From assembly GCA_038277395.1 (NCBI GenBank), contig CM076190.1:254607989-254671988 (forward strand): a DNA stretch of 64,000 nucleotides. The letters are read 5' to 3'. A program made the position numbers and the translations under genes. The notes beneath the pieces were generated by a model. The model was given only the letters and a program-made list of their open reading frames with translations, was not told the origin of the DNA and did not search any database. Source of the stretch: Dryocosmus kuriphilus. Taxonomy: Eukaryota; Arthropoda; Insecta; Hymenoptera; Cynipidae. This document shows positions 33,480 to 45,790 of this stretch, piece by piece (position 1 is the first letter of the stretch; every line of letters starts with the position of its first letter).

Positions 33480-33560
33480 CTCCGTAAAAAATCAGCCCGC
33501 TTTGCGGGCATATTTTCAGCGCGCGCTTCGCGCTCGGATGTTTTTGGTCCTTGCACATAA
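33480..33560. repeat. CGCG-rich hairpin words in the foldback arm
   Basis: CGCGCTTCGCGCTCG and GCCCGCTTTGCGGGC are short perfect hairpins. They recur in the right arm (37610-37880), in the separate copy at 44530-44820, and weakly at 43370-43445. They are by far the most GC-rich words in otherwise AT-rich arms. Confidence 0.7.
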
Positions 33561-34453
33561 TGCTCGGTATTCGTTACGTAGATCTTAAATTTTCAAAACA
33601 CCTACTTTTAAGGAGATTACTAAATTTGAACTTTTTATTAAAAATTACAAAAGAAATTATTTTACTTAAGTCTCTATCAACCTTAAGGAATACATTCTCA
33701 TCATGAAACTCGCGTTTCGCGCTTGACAATTGATTTTCTTTTAAATCCATTGTAGATTAGTAAATTCTTTTTGTGATGTTCGAAATTTTCACAAAGCAGG
33801 TTTTCGATTCCTAAAAGTAAAACAATGCGTCTTATGTATAAAATTTCTAGCTTCTTCCAAGCTGAACAATTCTGCTTTTTCATATTTTCTCATGTCTTGC
33901 ATAATTTTGCTGAAAATTGGATACCTTTATATTCAATAATATGTTTCACGAATAACTCAAAAACTATGCGATTTTACAAAAACAATATAGGAAGCAATTT
34001 TTTATATCTTCTTCAGTTAAACAACTTTATTTATTATAATTTCTTTTGTATCTTGCATATTTTGGCGGGAAATTTGAATTTTTTCTTTTTTAAAAGCGTT
34101 TTCTCGATTAAAACCAAAACCGTCCATTTTGTCAAAAAATTGTTAAATTGAATTTTGTGGACCTTTCTGAGCTCGAAAATTTTGTTCATTATCATTTTTT
34201 TCGTATCTCAAATATTTTGTCGGGAAACCAAGTTATATATGTTTAATAACGTTTCTTTGATTAAAACAAGAAGCGTGCCGGAAAATGAATTTTTTTGTTT
34301 TATAAAAAACCGTTTTTGATGGATAAAACCATAACTGTTGGTCAAAAGTGGCTGGTTAACGAACTCGTCCTTACATTTTATGCTTTAAAAAAGTTTGTCG
34401 AAGCTCAATCCAATCCGATTAGTCCTTCGAAAGTTATCGTGCTAACAGCCTAT

Positions 34454-34520
34454 AACGACGACAACGACAACGACAACGACAGCGACAACGACGACGACGA
34501 CAGCGACAGACAGACACCGC
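34454..34520 (+). repeat. (GAC/AAC)n microsatellite, foldback left arm
   Basis: An imperfect GACGACAAC run that translates as Asp/Asn repeats. Equivalent runs are at 35626-35672 and 36862-36940 (inverted) and 45607-45672. All follow the same flanking word, CGAAAGTTATCG or its complement, so they belong to the element and are not independent simple repeats. Confidence 0.85.
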
Positions 34521-34811
34521 CGTAGAAACCTTTTTTTCGGATTGAGGGTGTCATGAAACGTCAAGATTTCACGAAATCAGTGAAAGGCAGTTTTCACGTA
34601 AAACTAGTACCTTCTCATTGATGTGAGAATGTAGAAATCTTCCCCCAATCAATGCCAATGAATGAATAATTTATTTGAATATAATTTTCCTATTTATTTT
34701 CGTTCTATGGCTGTACATGAGAGAAGCAAGGATGCTTGTTAAATAACGAGTAATTCAATTATTTACTTGAACCTTATCACCTAAATTAACACTTAAATTC
34801 GCTTACATTGC

Positions 34812-35484
34812 CAGGGCCGTAGCGTCGGCCTCAGGGGCCCCGGTGCGAAACTTTTTGAAGGCCCTTAGTGTAGAAAAGTCAGACTTGCCTTATTATTACA
34901 GGGTAATCAAATAACACACAATGTTATGATTTTTTTTTTGAAGTGTTTATATTCCCGCCCATGTTCGTAATGTATATTAATGCTCTTAGCAGTTGAGTTC
35001 TCGATGTCCAACGTAATTTCTATAATTATCTACTGTTCAATATTTTCATCATTAGAAATTAGAAATTGCAGTACTAAGACTAAAATCACAAAAAAAATCA
35101 CTCATAAAGTTAAATTTTTTGAAACTAAGAAATTGAATGTTCGAATTAAATACCCTAATGATTTAGTTTATAATGAAATTACTTCAAAAAATAGATAATT
35201 AGATTTTTGACGAAAATCACAAAACTCATGATAAATGTCATCAAAATTGTTTGAAACCTTTTTTTTTCTAACGTTTTGTTCCTTAATTTTTTTACATTTT
35301 CTATGAAAACGATTATTACGTTTATTCAGTTCTTCAAAATATTCTTTGAAAATTCGAAAAGCTGAAGACATCTTTTGGAAAACTTGATTTTTTGATGAAG
35401 CTTTTTGTTTCTTGGGGCCCCTTCGCAGTCGGGAGTTCCGGTGCACCGCACCGCACCACCTGCACAAGCCTCACCACGGCCCAG
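34812..35484 (-). mobile_element. hAT-like nonautonomous element (673 bp), 8-bp target duplication
   Basis: The left end CAGGGCCGTAGCG and the right end (complement) CTGGGCCGTGGTG form inverted repeats. The flanks are TACATTGC (34804-34811) and TACATTCC (35485-35492), an 8-bp duplication with one mismatch, as made by hAT transposases. The minus frame 35168-35467 (charged, with a RGPKKQKASSKNQVF stretch) may be a transposase remnant. It sits in the loop of the giant foldback. Confidence 0.85.
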
Positions 35485-35809
35485 TACATTCCAATAACGT
35501 CTTTTTACATTCTCATCTCAATGAGAAGGTATTAGTTTTATGTGAAAACTGGCTTTCGCGGATTTCCTGAAATTTTGACGTTTCATGACCCCCTGAATCT
35601 GAAAAAAAAGGTTTTACGTTGGTGTCTTTCGTTGTTGTTGTCGTCGGTGTTGTCGTTGTCGTTGTCGTCGTAGCCTGTGGAAACGATAACTTTCGAAGGA
35701 CTAATCGGATTCGATTGTGCTTTGGCACACTTCTTTAAAGTATAAAAGGTAAGGACGAGTTCGTTAACCAGCTACTTTTGACCAACGGTTATGGTTTTAT
35801 CCATGAAAA

Positions 35810-37510
35810 ACGGTTTTCACAAAATCAAAAAATCCGTTTTTTGGCTAAACTATACGTGATACACAAAATATGTATATAATTAAAATTGTTCATCTTAAAA
35901 AAATCTACAAATTTTGTCTTAACCGTTTTTTAATAAAATGGACGGGTTTTGTTTTAATCGAGAAAACGTTATTAAAAAAAAAAAAACTGTGGTTTCCCGA
36001 TAAAATAGTTAAGATATGAAAAAATGGTAATGACCAAAGTTATTCATCTTTGAAAGATCTAAAAATTTTGTTTAAATCATTTTTTGATGAAATGTACCGT
36101 TTTAGTTTTAATCCATAAAAATTGTCTTATCCATCAAAAACGGTTTTCACAAAATTGAAAAAATCCATTTTTGGGCTAAATTATGCAAGATACGCAAAAT
36201 ATGTACAGAACTAAAATTATTGACCTTAAGAGAATCTACAAATTTTGTCTTAATCGTTTTTTGATAAAAATCACAGTTTTTCTTTTAATCGAAAAAATGT
36301 TATTAAACATAAGAAACTCTGATTTCCCGCCAAAATATTCGGGACACAAAAAAAATGATAATAAACAAAATTGTTTAGCTTAAAAAGGTCTACAAATTTC
36401 GTTCTAACCATTTTTTGATTAAGCGTATGGTTTTGGTTTTAATCCATCAAAATTATTTTATCAATCAAAGATAGTTTTCACAAAATCAAAAAATCCATTT
36501 TCGGGCTAAACTATGCGAGATGTACAAAATATGTATATAAATAAAATTGTTTACCTCAAAAAAATCTACAAATTTTGTCTTAACCGTTTTCTCATCAAAT
36601 GCACGATTTTAGTTTTAATCTAAAAAACGCTGTTGAGAAGTCAAAAATTCAAATTTTCCGCCAAAATATGCAAAACACAAAAGAAATGATAATAAACAAA
36701 GTTGTTCACCTCAAAATCATCTACAAAATTGCTATCTATAATTACATTCTCATCTCAATGAGAAGGTATTAGTTTTATGTGAAAATTGACTTTCGTGGAT
36801 TTCATGAAATGTCGATGTTTCATGACCACCTGAATCCGAAAAAACATGTTTTACGTTGGTGTCTGTCTGTCGTTGTCGTCGTCGTCGTCGTCGTTGTCGT
36901 CGTCGTCGTTGTCGTCGTCGTCGTTGTCGTTGTCGTCGTAGTCTGTGAACATGATAACTTTCGAAGGACTAATCGGATTGGAGTGCGCTTTGGTACACTT
37001 CTTTAAGCGGTAAAAAGAAAGGACGAGTTCGTTAACCAGCGATTTTTGACCAACGGTTATGGATTTATCCATCAAAGACGGTTTTCACAAAATCAAAAAA
37101 TCCATTTTCCGGCTAAACTGTGAGAGATACAAAAAAAATGAAAGAAAGTAAAATTTTTCATCTTAAAAAAATCTACAAATTTTGTCTTAATCGTTTTTTT
37201 GATAAAATGAACGGTTTTTCTTTTACTCAAGAAAACGCTACTAAAATCAAGAAACCCTGGTTTTCTGCCAAAATATTCAAGATATAAAAAAAATGGTGAA
37301 GAAGGGAGTTGTTCACCTTAAGAAGATCTACAAATTTTGTTTTAACCATTTTTTGATAAAATGCACGGTTTTTTTTTTAATCGATAAAACGTTATTAAAA
37401 ATCAAGATTTTCAAATTTCGCGCCAAAAATATGCAAGATACGGAAAAGTGATAGAACAAAATTGTTCACCTCAAGAAGGTCTACAAATTTTCTCTCTATC
37501 ATTTTTTTGA
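35810..37510. repeat. About 160-bp tandem repeats inside the foldback right arm
   Basis: The word ATCTACAAATTTTGTCTTAA (and variants) recurs near 35895, 36050, 36230, 36388, 36560, 36716, 37165, 37325 and 37475, spaced 150-175 bp within runs. Each unit also carries a TTTTTTGAT..AAATG word and a GCCAAAATAT word. The complementary run is in the left arm at 33830-34330 and in the third copy at 44900-45480. Confidence 0.8.
36862..36940 (-). repeat. (GTC)n microsatellite, foldback right arm
   Basis: The inverted counterpart of the run at 34454-34520; another inverted counterpart is at 35626-35672. It produces a spurious poly-Val frame on the plus strand. Confidence 0.85.
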
Positions 37511-39121
37511 GCAGACGCGTATTTTTTGAGTTTGTTTGAAATATTTTATGAAATATAAAGAAAACTACTTTTCAGCAAAACAATGTGTTTTAGAAAAATG
37601 TAATTATCGAGCGCGAAGCGCGAGTGTCATGATCAGAATGTATTCCTTAAGGGCGATAGAGCCTTAAGTAAAATAATTTCTTTTTTAAATTTTAATTTAA
37701 AGGTTTATACGATCCATAAACACCGAGCGTGTAGCGCGTGGTGAATAATCTATCGAGCGCGAAGCGCGAGTGCCAACAGACGCGCGCCCTAGGCGCGTTC
37801 ATACTTCCCGCGGAGCGCGGCGCGCTTGTACTTCGCGCGGAGCGCAGCGCGCGATGAGAATGTGCCCACAAAGCGGGCAGATTTTTTTTCTTAATCTTAT
37901 TCTATTTTCGCGATATTCGTCGGAATACCTTCTTCATCGCTGCCTATCTCGTTGCAATTTTCGCTATCTATTACATCGTCGTCAATAACGGCGTCCTGAA
38001 TAATAATTGGGATGTCTTTTACATTCGTGCAATTTAGAAAACAATTCGCGTAAAAATTGAATAAAAACCGAGAGTTTAATTTTTCTCGTTTACATCAAGT
38101 GAGGGAAGATTTTTTAACGATAAAAGGGCAAGTAAAACATGCTTATTTTCTATATATGCTAATTTTTAATTTAAATGGTAAGGAAATGTTTCTATTTTAA
38201 CATTCAAATGAGGAGAAAGAAGGTAGAAAAGCCTTTAAATGCAATTTCAACCTGTAAGTGTTAAAAATTATTGTTCGAATATATCACGTTTATTATTATT
38301 TCGACGCGCTGTACCGATTTAAAAAAAGAAACGTCAAAATCGAAGCCGTACTTGGCGAGATATTGCATCTTTTTTCATTGGTCGCTTCTGCGCCGATACG
38401 CGAGAGCCTCTGAAAAGCGGAGAATCTCTGTCCCCACTCCTGCGCCGCGGCGCGAGAAAGAGCGAAATGGCGGCGAGGGCTGAATTTCACCGGCTGCCCC
38501 GAGGACACAAAGGGCGGCTCAATATTGAGCCTATCATGTGTTGTTAGTTTAAACGCTGCTTTTAAGTTACGTAAAATCCGAGCTCTTAATATTAATTAGA
38601 ACCAAAGTTACAAATTAAATGAGAAAAAAGTTATTTTCTTTGGTATTTGTTATAAACTAACCGGCCCGATTATATTATTTTGAAAAAATTGCAGCTTTCG
38701 ATTCCAATAAGTAGAAAATTCATGCGGGCTTTTGTTGCCGCGCAATATGCAATTAAAAACAACAAATTCATTTGACGTTATAGCGTTTAAACATTTCTAT
38801 GGCGAATTTTCCGCTCTACAACCTTTGTTTGAAACCTTTTTCTCTCCGAAGAACTCCTTTTCCTTAATCCAAGCATGAATGAAGAAAAACACAAATTTTT
38901 AACTTAATCCGCCCCCCTATATCGAAGCATACAAAAATCGCTGTCCAATTTGTGCTCGGATTGTTCCTGACCCCCCGAAAGAATGTCTCTGATTTTTTTG
39001 GTAGCTGGAAGATCTATTTCCCAAAACAGGCCAAAAATCATCTAATTTGACTGGACTAAATACAAACATTCTCGATGTAAGATCGTACATGGAGGCGGAT
39101 TTAAATTAAGACCACTTTCTC

Positions 39122-41278
39122 GTGAGAGTGAAACTAAGATCTAGATTAGCGTTAAGCAACAAAACTAGCCCCCCAGAGCCGACAGTCTATTTCGATATAG
39201 ATAGGCTTAGAGTGCCAACAGAGACATTGAATTACCAAGTAAAAATTTCTAATTGTTTCGACGCTCTTCAAAAGCAGAGAGACGATAGCGATAATTGCGA
39301 GGAGGACCCGGAAACCTTGAGGAGTAATATGAAAGAGGCGATAAGGACAGCCGCGAAAAGTGCTATAGGTTTAAGGAAAGTAACAAAAAGCAAACCGTGT
39401 TTCGACGAAGAATGCGAACTATGGTTTGAAGAGCGAGTAGAGGCCAAGCTAACTAGTTTACAAAATAAGTGCGATCAAACGCATAAGAAGTATCTCGGGA
39501 TTAGTAAAAGGACATATAGGTCTTAAAAATCCAAGAAAAGGGGTGGGAAGAGAATAAAATACTAGCAACAGAAACGCATGATAAACAAAATGTCTCGCGT
39601 GAGATGTAGAGGGGAATCAATTTTATAAGGAAAGGCTTTCAAAGTAGAATATAAATAATGAGGGACGAAAATGGCAATCTAGTAGCTGATGCGACAGGAA
39701 TAATTTTATGGCAACACTATTTCGGAAAGCTATTTAATGTACGCGAAGCCCCCGTTGAAATTCATCTCGGAGAAATCCACACTGCTGATCTACTAATTGA
39801 TGAGCCTACTCATAAAGAAATAGAAGTGCCCATAAAGAAGTTGAAAAAAAAAAACAAAGCCGCGTGTATTGACGACCTACCGTCAGAACTGATAAAAAAA
39901 CGGGGGTCCTTGTCTCACAAGGCAAACTTGTAAATTAATACGCGCAATCTGGAAAACAAAACGCATAACGTAGAATGGAATACCTCTATTATTATACCTG
40001 TTTCTAAAAAAGGCGATAAAACGTACTTGAACAACTTTCTGGGAATTTCACTTGTGCCTTCGTGCTGTAAGATCCTGTCCAATGTAACCTTAAGTCGACT
40101 AACCTCTATTGTGTAGGAAATCATTGGGGATTACCAACGTGGATTCTGACGAAACCGGCCTACAAGCGATCAAATGTTTACAATTAGACAACAGTTGGAA
40201 AAGAAATGGGAATTTAATGAGGCAATACATCAGCTTTTTATCGACTTCACAGAAGCTAACGACCCTATTATAGGTGCACGAATGTGCTGGATTCTAGAGT
40301 TCTTGGGTGTACCGCGGAATTTGGTTAGATATATCGGAGATTGCTTAAGCGGCAGTAGGGGTGGAATGAGCGTAAACGAAAGTTTATCTGAAGAGTGGTC
40401 AGACAAGTACAAACGAATCTGTCCGGTGATACCTTTAATGGGATAATACAAATTCTGGGATATGCAGAAGATCTCGACTAACTCGGGGATGACACAGAAA
40501 CGGTAGCTATAATGCAGAAATCTTGATCACAAAAAGCAAGGAAATAGGTTTAGAAGTTAGCGAATCGAAGCCAGAATATTTGACCATTGACGGATCAGAA
40601 CATAGAAATGAAGAGGGGAATTTACTGGACGAAAAGATGGAATTTGAAAGAGTTAATGAGTTCTAATTCCCCGGGTCTAATATAACTAGCGACACTAACA
40701 TTAAAATGAAAATCAACAGGCGACTGCACTTTGGCAATGGGTACTACTATGCAGCAAATACATTACTAAAATCGCGATCGTTACCTAGAAACATCAAAGT
40801 AAGAATTTACAAAACGATAGTAATGCCAGTTGTCACGTACGAGTGCGAAACGTGGGACCTGACGAAACGACAGGAGAAAAGGTGTAGAGTATTCGAAAAT
40901 AAAGTACCTAGAGGCACCTGTGGCTCCAAAAGGGACGGAGAGACTGGTGAATGGAAGAAACTACATAATGATGACCTGCGTGCTTTCAACGGGTCAGTAA
41001 ATGTTAATAGAGTAATGAAATCGTGCAAATTGAGCGGGGCGGGACATGTAGCAAGAATGAGCAATGAAAGAACAGTGGTGCAAGTTTTAAGAGGGAAGCC
41101 GATTAGTCAGATACCTCTAGGCAGACCGAGAAACAGATGGGAGAAGAACGTAAGGGACGGTCTAAAAGAGCTAGGACATGATTATTTAAACTGGATGGAG
41201 GATGCACAGAGTAGAGACGCGTGGCGCTTCCGGATAGCTGAGGCAATGAACTTCGGAGTTCGCAAACCTACACTATAA
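39122..41278 (+). pseudogene. LINE 1c reverse transcriptase, multiply broken
   Basis: Frames at 39122-39526, 39658-39933, 40174-40446 and 40706-41278 follow the same order as LINE 1b: linker (EECELWFEERVEAK), fingers (KKNKAACIDDLPSELIKK), palm (HQLFIDFTEANDP, where active enzymes have FIDFKKAYD), and a YAEDLD word near 40462 where YxDD is expected. The tail has GRPRNRWEKNVRDGLKELGH. Stops and shifts occur between all frames and both catalytic boxes are changed. Confidence 0.87.
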
Positions 41279-41319
41279 TAATAGTAATATTAATAATCAT
41301 AATAATATGCCTTGATTAG

Positions 41320-42543
41320 GAACTAAACATCAGTAGAAACATGTTGGCAGAAAGCACATACATCAACAAACCCAGGTTGTCCGCTATACAACTTTCTTTA
41401 ACAATATTTATGGGGGAAAAAAAATATATATATGTGATAATTTTTGACGGATGGTTAGCACTACAGTGCTATGTCGTAGATATGTACTCATATATCGTTC
41501 AAAAGTTTAATATCCTTTGGATGAAAGTCCATTTTACTGTTTAGCAATTTGGAATACAACTATTTAAATTCTCGAGAAACAAAGATTCACATAAGACTGA
41601 TTATGAGTAGAACATTTCAGAATGGATAGTTTTTAAAAATTCGAATGTATTTATCTCCACACTGGAATAGACTAAATAATATTGTATGAGTCATCAATTT
41701 TTCGTTGCCATATGTTACACGTTTTGAGTCTGGCAACAAGTCACTAAAGGAATGTATTGATCACATTTATAAATAATATAATATTGCTTATAATCAGTAA
41801 TTATTTAAAAAATTTGCTTTACATATTCCCTATATTTCTCTTAAATTCTGTAACTGTATCTTGCAAAAGGATTAATGCCCTTTGTAAGAAAATCCATTTT
41901 TCTGTTCAGCATTTTGGAACAGAATTGCTTAAATTCTCGAGAAAAGAAGATTTAAAATAGAGCCGATTATGAGTAAAACATTTTGAAATGAATAGTGTTA
42001 AAAAATTCGAATATATTTATCTGCACAGTGGAATAGACTAGATAATACTGTGTGAGTCATCAGTTTTTCATTGCCATACGTTACATGATGCGAGCCTAGC
42101 AACGTGGAACTAAAGGAATATATTGACCAAATTTATAAAGAACATAACATTTCTTATTATCGTTCATTATTTAAAAAAATTGTTTTATACTTTCTCTATC
42201 CGTATTTCAATTTCTGTAACTATTACCATCAAAATGTTTAATGCTTTTCATATGAAAGACCATTGTACTGTTGAGAGCAATTTGCAACGCAACCACTAAA
42301 ATTTTCGAAAAAAAAATTTGGTATAAAAGTCATTATGAGGAGAACATTTTAAAATAAATAGTGTTGAAAAATTTGAATATATTTATCTCTGCACTGGAAC
42401 AGACTAAAAACGTTGTATGAGTCATCAGTTTTTCATTGTATGTTACATGATTTGAATCTAGAAACGTGGCACTAAAGGAATGTATAGAATAACATTCATA
42501 AAGAGCATAATATTTCTTATTATTGTTATATTATATTACTTAA
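41320..42543. repeat. 365-bp tandem repeat array in intron 1 of gene B
   Basis: Landmarks near 41729, 42094 and 42455 (GAGTCTGGCAACAAGTCAC, GAGCCTAGCAACGTGG, GAATCTAGAAACGTGG) are 361-365 bp apart, with part of a further monomer upstream from about 41500. The array ends a few bases before the donor of exon 1, as in gene A and unit 0. Confidence 0.85.
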
Positions 42544-42549
42544 ACTTAC

Positions 42550-42601
42550 TTGTAAAGTTAGGAAGAGCCATGTACGCAAAGATTATAATGACGGTCTTCA
42601 T
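42550..42601 (-). CDS. Gene B exon 1: signal peptide
   Basis: ATG at 42599-42601 opens MKTVIIIFAYMALPNFT plus one base, followed by the consensus donor GTAAGT (42544-42549). Length (52 nt), phase and sequence match gene A exon 1, and the 5' flank matches for about 260 bp. Total length with 24261-24688 is a multiple of three and open. Whether this exon still splices to 24688 across about 18 kb is inference. No other family exon 2 lies between them. Confidence 0.65.
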
Positions 42602-42860
42602 TGGTTCAGAATGCAAGTAGACACAACGATAGAAAAGCGCGAATTAGTTTGTGGATTCTTTAAAAAAGAATGTGAGGGAAAAAATCCTTGATCTCGTATC
42701 TCAGAATTTTACATATGTATACGTACTAGGTTTGCTATACATAGAACCTTCAGAATTATTTAAGTTTACAAAATACAAATTGTAGAGGTTGTAAAAGATC
42801 TTGTGCGCATGAAGGAAATGGTCCCATTTAATCAGATTCTTCAAATGTCTGAGTCATCTA
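42602..42860 (-). promoter_or_regulatory. Conserved 5' UTR and putative promoter of gene B
   Basis: Aligns with 13877-14140 upstream of gene A. The TATA-like position is CTTTTTTAAAG (minus) near 42655-42668. The strip CTATCGTTGTGTCTACTTGC before the ATG is identical in A and B. The match ends near 42855 with TCTTCAAATGTCTGAG. Confidence 0.35.
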
Positions 42861-43240
42861 TTGGCAAAAAGTTTTCAAGAAATTTCACTTACAGTTAGAC
42901 AAACAGACAGGATTTTTACACTTTTATTATTCTCATAACTAAGGTTTCGCTCTTGATGTACTGTGTAAATTTTTCTCTGTGAAAAGAAGGTAAATGGAAA
43001 TAAAAGCAGTGAGAACTTTTTTAAACGAGAAGAAGGACAATGTCTCGAAACAAATGCGGTCACTTTTCAAACCTATACAATATATTTAGCACTGAAAAAT
43101 GAATTTATATACAACAGAAAATGCCAAAAATAGTACAAACAGAGAAACCTGAATAAAAAAAAAAATTACATGATAAGAATAAGCATTAGTATAAATTCCC
43201 TGCGATATATAAGATGCAAAGACGATAATATATTTATATT

Positions 43241-43291
<51 letters not shown>

Positions 43292-43369
43292 TACTTAACT
43301 TATTATATAAATATATATCTAACATATTTACATTAAATTTGTAATATATTATAATATATTTATATATTA
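42861..43369. other. AT-rich spacer with (TA)n microsatellite at 43249-43290
   Basis: About 40 bp of TA repeat lie inside a broader A/T-only stretch to 43340. ORFs here (Tyr/Ile repeats) are artefacts of the microsatellite. No gene seen. Confidence 0.7.
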
Positions 43370-44519
43370 TCGCGTTCGATAATATATATATAACTCGCGC
43401 TTAACGCTCGATACGTTATTTACCTCGCGCTATACGCTCGGTTATTGTACATCCCCATACATTTGTGCGTATGGGGTGTCCATGTACCCATGTATCCATG
43501 TACATGGGATGTAAATTTGTGTACAAGCATAATTGAATTTTGTACAAGTCACCATCAAAGGTTATTAACTTAAAACTTAAAACTTTATGAATCAAAATAT
43601 TTCGCAGGTGGCTCATCTTATCGACAGCTCATCTTGAACTACCCTTCCCTATATTAATTCATTATATGTATCCTGTACAATTAAACTTTCAATACAATAA
43701 TTCATACTTATTTCATCTGGATTCCTTCTTCGCTTATTCAATCAAATTTTTCATTATAACTCAATAGGGTGCTGAAAATGATTTATTGAGTTATGATTCT
43801 GTCAACAAGAACTTTTTTATAGTTTACACGAACATCATGCACTGTACTGCAGGCGTTTTTCCTTAAATGCAAGTGATTGGAGAACTTAGACGTCGAAAAT
43901 TTATTGAATATTATAGGAAATTACTGAACGAAAGACGAGTGAGCTGATGATCCTCTAGATGCTTTTAGGAAAAGCGTTATTGTTATTGAAAATGTTGTAT
44001 TTGGACGATCGGAACAAAAATAGTTATACCTACCCTCAAGGCGATATTCCTTACGTAAGCTATTACGATTGGAGGTTTCTTCTTTTTCCAAAAGACTTGA
44101 AATAAGATTTTCTTTCTGGATTCTCTAATCATGCTGGTTTTTCTAAGAGAAATGAAACCTTTTAGTTTTCAGAAAGACTTTGATGTCACGACTCCGTAAT
44201 CGGACTTATATTAATTTGAATAATGATAATATATTACGTATGATTAATTAGCGAGAAAACATACCTTGTATTATTTCTTTTCTTCTGTATTGCACTGCTC
44301 TGTTATGTATGTTTTTTCTACTTTTCTTGTTCTGATGAAGAGGATTCGTAAATAAATTTCTTGAACGCATGTAATTTAGTCGATGACAATGTGAATGATT
44401 ATTCAAATAAATGAGACTATAAATGCTCTACAATAACTTCAATATCATATAATAATAGTTTCAACGTAAGTGTGTCAACAATAAAATCGAGGCAGGAGAG
44501 ACGGTGGACTATACAAGAA
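43370..44519. other. Spacer beginning with foldback-type CGCG words
   Basis: 43395-43445 carries CTCGCGCTTAACGCTCGATA and CTCGCGCTATACGCTCGG, diverged versions of the foldback-arm hairpin words. From 43450 to 44470 I see only short local repeats (ATGTACCCATGTATCCATGT near 43480) and no gene. Confidence 0.5.
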
Positions 44520-45790
44520 AAAATATGTCTGCGCGCCGCGCTTCGCGCGAAGTATGAGCGCGCCTACGGCGCGCGTCTGTTGGCACTAGCGCTTCGCGCT
44601 CGATATTTGACTCGCGCTTCGCGCTCGATAAGTTATTTACGGCACTCACGCTTCGCACTCGATAGATTATTCACCTCGCGCTACGCGCTCGGTGTTTATA
44701 GATCGCAGAAACCTTTAAATTAAAAATTACAAAAGAAATTATTTTACTTAAGGCTCTATCGCCCTTAAGGCATACATTCTCATCATGACACTCGCGCTTC
44801 GCGCTCGATAATTACATTTTTTTAAACACATTATAGATTGGTAAAGTTTTTTAATGATATTCCAAATTTCGCAATAGAGGATTTCGGTTCTTAAAAGTAA
44901 AACGATGAGTCTTATAAATAACTTTTGTAGCTCTTTCCAAGGTGAACAATTCTACTTGTTAAGATTTTCTCATATCTTGCACAGTTTTGCTGAAAAGTGG
45001 TTTTCTTTATATTTCATAACATATTTCACGAATAACTCAAAAAATACGCGTCTGCTTAAAAAAATGATAGAGAGCAAATTTGTAGATCTTTTTGAGGCGA
45101 ACAACTTTCTTTATTATTATTTTTCCGTGTTTGGCGGCAAATTTGAAATCTTTCATTTTTAATAACTTTTTATTGATTGAAACAAAAAACGTGCATTTTA
45201 TCAAAAAATGGTTAAACAAAATTTGTAGATCTTTTTAAATTGAACAACTTTGTTCTTTACCATTTTTTTGTATCTTGAATATTTTGGCGGGAAACCACAG
45301 TTTTTTAATTTTAAGAGCGTTTTCTTGATTAAAACAAAAACCGTTCATTTGATCGAAAAATAGTTAAGACAAAATTTGTAGATATTTTTGAGATGAACAA
45401 TTTTACTTTCTTACATTTTTTTGTATCTCTCATAGTTTAGCCGGAAAATGGATTTTTTGATTTTGTGAAAACAGTTTTTGATGGATAAAACCTAACCGTT
45501 GGTCAAAAACCGCTAAATAACGAACTCGTCCTTTCTTTTTGCCCCTTAAAGAAGTGTACCAAAGCGCATTCCAATCCGATTAGTCCTTCGAAAGTTATCG
45601 CGGTCACAGACGACGACGACGACAACGACAACAACGACGACGACAACAACGACGACGACAACGACGACAACAGACAGACAGAGACGGTCGTAAAAACCGT
45701 TTTTTCTGACTCAGGGGGTCTCAAAACGTGGGGATTTCATGAAATCCGCGAAAGTCAAATTTTACATAAATCTAATACCTTCTCTGATGA
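44520..45790 (+). mobile_element. Single arm of a giant foldback element (second copy)
   Basis: Matches the left arm of the 26-39 kb element (33480-34640) in the same order and orientation: CGCG hairpin words, TTACTTAAGGCTCTATCGCC, three or four of the 160-bp units, CGAAAGTTATCG with a GAC run (45607-45672), and ends at TCTGATGAGAATGTA. No inverted partner is visible nearby, so it is a solo or truncated arm. Confidence 0.8.

Larger units (their letters stand above)
26202..39058. mobile_element. Giant foldback element with long inverted arms
   Basis: Both ends read TAGTCCAGTCAAATTAG inward. They are flanked by CAT (26199-26201) and AAT (39059-39061), where the intact LINE has a single GAT, suggesting a 3-bp duplication. 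Left arm: 26202-27000 plus 32995-34640. Right arm: 35505-39058. The arms match in inverted order, including GCTCTTAATATTAA-type and GCGGAGAATCTC words, CGCGCTTCGCGCTCG hairpins and GAC runs. The right arm has one extra internal unit (35510-36735). Without nested insertions it is about 6.2 kb. No transposase frame is visible, so it would be nonautonomous. Family unknown. Confidence 0.8.
25525..41310 (+). mobile_element. LINE copy 1c, split into two halves by a 12.9-kb insertion
   Basis: The endonuclease half (25525-26201, plus) ends GACAGAAGACGT. The RT half starts at 39059 with ATACAAACATTCTCGATG. In the related LINE at 27.5-31.2 kb these two words are adjacent, so one LINE was split. The left half contains KDEDTKDLF and DAKIVL, then a stop where GDFN is expected, and is cut by a SINE. 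The right half ends in an (ATA)n-like tail at 41274-41310. 5'-truncated. Confidence 0.88.

Noticed and set aside
36779..37006. Poly-valine ORF
   Set aside because: It is a translation of the (GTC)n microsatellite of the foldback arm; the Asp-rich frames at 34295-34525 and 36851-37075 have the same cause.
43086..43325. Tyr/Ile-rich ORF
   Set aside because: Artefact of the (TA)n microsatellite at 43249-43290.
44472..44723. Arg/Ala/Leu-rich ORF of 83 codons
   Set aside because: Produced by the CGCGCTTCGCGCTCG hairpin words of the foldback arm.
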